Shown here: piece by piece, positions 41,154-42,281 of the stretch
Layout: every line of letters begins with the position of its first letter
Position numbering within the stretch: position 1 is the stretch's first letter
DNA from: Halobiforma nitratireducens JCM 10879
GTDB lineage: Archaea > Halobacteriota > Halobacteria > Halobacteriales > Natrialbaceae
Direction: 5' to 3'
Assembly: GCF_000337895.1 (NCBI RefSeq)
Contig: NZ_AOMA01000089.1
Span: 1 to 42,281 of the forward strand
Length of the DNA: 42,281 nucleotides
The notes under the pieces: generated by a model
Databases searched by the model: none
What the model was told of the DNA's origin: nothing
What the model saw: only the letters and a program-made list of their open reading frames with translations
Made by a program: the position numbers and the translations under genes

Positions 41154-42258
41154 ATGACTCGAGTCAGCGACACAGACCGTGCGTTCGTTCTCGGTATCGA
41201 CGGCGTCCCCTGGACCCTCCTTCGCGACTGGATCGACGACGGTGAACTCCCCGCGTTCCGGCGGCTCCGCGACGACGGCGTCGCCACACCCCTCGAGAGC
41301 ACGACGCCGCCGACGACCCCCACGGCCTGGCCGACGATCGCGACCGGTTCTAGGCCGGACAATCACGGTATCTACGGCTTCCAGCGACTCGAGGCCGACT
41401 ACACACAGGAAATGAACACGAGCGTCGACCGCGAACGGCCGGCCGTGTGGGACCTGTTCTCGCCGGCAGTCGTCGGCAACGTCCCGATGACCTATCCCGC
41501 AAGCGAGATCGACGGCCGGATGGTCGCCGGAATGATCTCGCCGTCGCCCAACGAGCGGTTCGCCCACCCCGACGGCTTCGCAGAGGAAATCACTACGGCG
41601 ATCCCCGACTACCGGATCGGCCTCAACTGGTACGATTACGCCGGCGAAGAGGACCGATTCCAGGTGGACCTGAACTCGCTGGTCGCCGCGCGACGTACCC
41701 TCATGGACCGGCTCATGGAAACCGACGACTGGCGGCTGTTCTTCTTCGTGTTCACCGCGCCAGACCGCCTCCAGCATCTCATCTGGAAGGAAGACGTCAT
41801 CCTCGAACACTACAAACAGCTCGACGATATCCTCGCCGAGGTCCTCGAGTACGTCGACGAACGCGATGCCAACCTCTTTGTCGCCTCGGATCACGGGTTC
41901 GGCCCGATCTCGAAGTTCGTCCACCTGAACGCGATTTTGGAGCAGGAGGGCTTTCTCTCCCGGAAAGAGCGCAACGCGGCCGGAAGTTCGCTGGCCCAGC
42001 TCGGCGTGACGAAGTCGAACGTCCTCGGAACGTTGAAACGCGTCGGCATCGACGAGAAGCGGTTCATCCAGTCGCTTCCCAAGGGACTGGTCGACGGGGT
42101 CGCCGAACAGGTGCCGGGCGACCACGGGCTGTACGATGTCGACTTCGGGGACACGATCGCCTTCGCCCACGATCCGAGCTACGTCTACGTCAACGACATC
42201 GACCGGTTCGAGAAGGGGGCAGTAGCACCCGCCAACGTCGACGCAGTCAAGCGAGAAC
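41154..42258 (+). CDS. AlkP-superfamily phosphohydrolase, paralogue 3, C-terminus missing at contig end
   Basis: At least 368 residues from ATG 41154 (GTG 41133 is an in-frame alternative). Catalytic features: Asp16 in VLGIDGVPW, nucleophile candidate Thr55 in TPPTTPTAWPTIATG, Asp/His in APDRLQHLIW, SDHGFG. It belongs to the same superfamily as the genes at 23714 and 32500 but is more distant, with APDRLQH in place of TD(S/A)(I/V)FH. The C-terminal metal His and the end are missing because the contig stops. The final codons before 42281 are adapter, not gene. Context suggests surface-glycan metabolism. Confidence 0.83.
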
Positions 42259-42281
42259 CTGTCTCTTATACACATCTCTGA
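42259..42281. other. Nextera transposase mosaic-end adapter (assembly artefact)
   Basis: Bases 42259-42277 are exactly CTGTCTCTTATACACATCT, the Nextera mosaic end, followed by CTGA. The translated ends VSYTHL (plus) and MCIRDR (minus) are well-known adapter peptides in metagenome assemblies. This is not organism sequence. Confidence 0.97.

Overview
The window reads as chromosomal DNA of a halophilic archaeon, most like the Natrialba/Haloterrigena/Natrinema group. The DNA is GC-rich with many CTCGAG motifs. Predicted proteins are strongly acidic. Several genes look leaderless, with a TATA-like box about 28 nt before the start codon. Secretion signals are often twin-arginine, and many families are haloarchaeal (DUF7282, FilR1-type regulators, DUF1616, Usp-fused MrpE). 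The last 23 bases carry a Nextera mosaic-end sequence, so the right edge is an assembly end.

Layout. 0-4 kb: minus-strand genes for a secreted acidic DUF7282 protein (cut by the left edge), a membrane-anchored winged-helix protein, a small lipoprotein, a small membrane protein and a sugar-nucleotide epimerase. 4.3-8.7 kb: an ABC importer of the sulfonate/nitrate/pyrimidine type (Tat lipoprotein, permease, ATPase), then a separately promoted cyclic amidohydrolase of the dihydroorotase/allantoinase superfamily and a small acidic protein. 8.8-12.5 kb: minus-strand pyrD, a thiolase whose two expected cysteines are serines, and the cobalt-uptake operon cbtB-cbtA-[2Fe-2S] ferredoxin. 12.7-21.5 kb: a ten- or eleven-cistron Mrp-type cation/proton antiporter operon (Usp-like stub, E, F, G, DUF4040 subunit, B, C and three D-type subunits). 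Its cistrons are joined by stop/start overlaps and consistent GGAGGTG Shine-Dalgarno sites. 21.7-27.3 kb: a single-domain response regulator, a degenerate integrase-like protein, an AlkP-superfamily phosphohydrolase, a frameshifted RDD-family pseudogene, a FilR1-type regulator and a small membrane protein.

27.3-42.3 kb is a cell-surface or glycan region: a FemAB/GNAT-like transferase, a DUF1616 membrane protein, a large GT-C-like membrane protein, a second AlkP-superfamily phosphohydrolase coupled to a Wzx-like flippase, a secreted beta-helix protein, an ATP-grasp ligase, a polysaccharide deacetylase and a third, truncated AlkP-superfamily gene. No recognisable GT-A or GT-B glycosyltransferase is present.

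The most striking unexplained structure is a pair of about 85-bp inverted repeats (32147-32232 and 35950-36032; 45 of 49 core bases identical) that enclose exactly the phosphohydrolase-flippase unit, suggesting a movable or invertible surface-glycan cassette. Other points are the Ser/Ser thiolase, the class-2 PyrD with a cysteine base, complementary loss of conserved lysines among the three antiporter D subunits, and three AlkP paralogues spread through one surface region. All functions are inferred from sequence read by eye; no database search was run.
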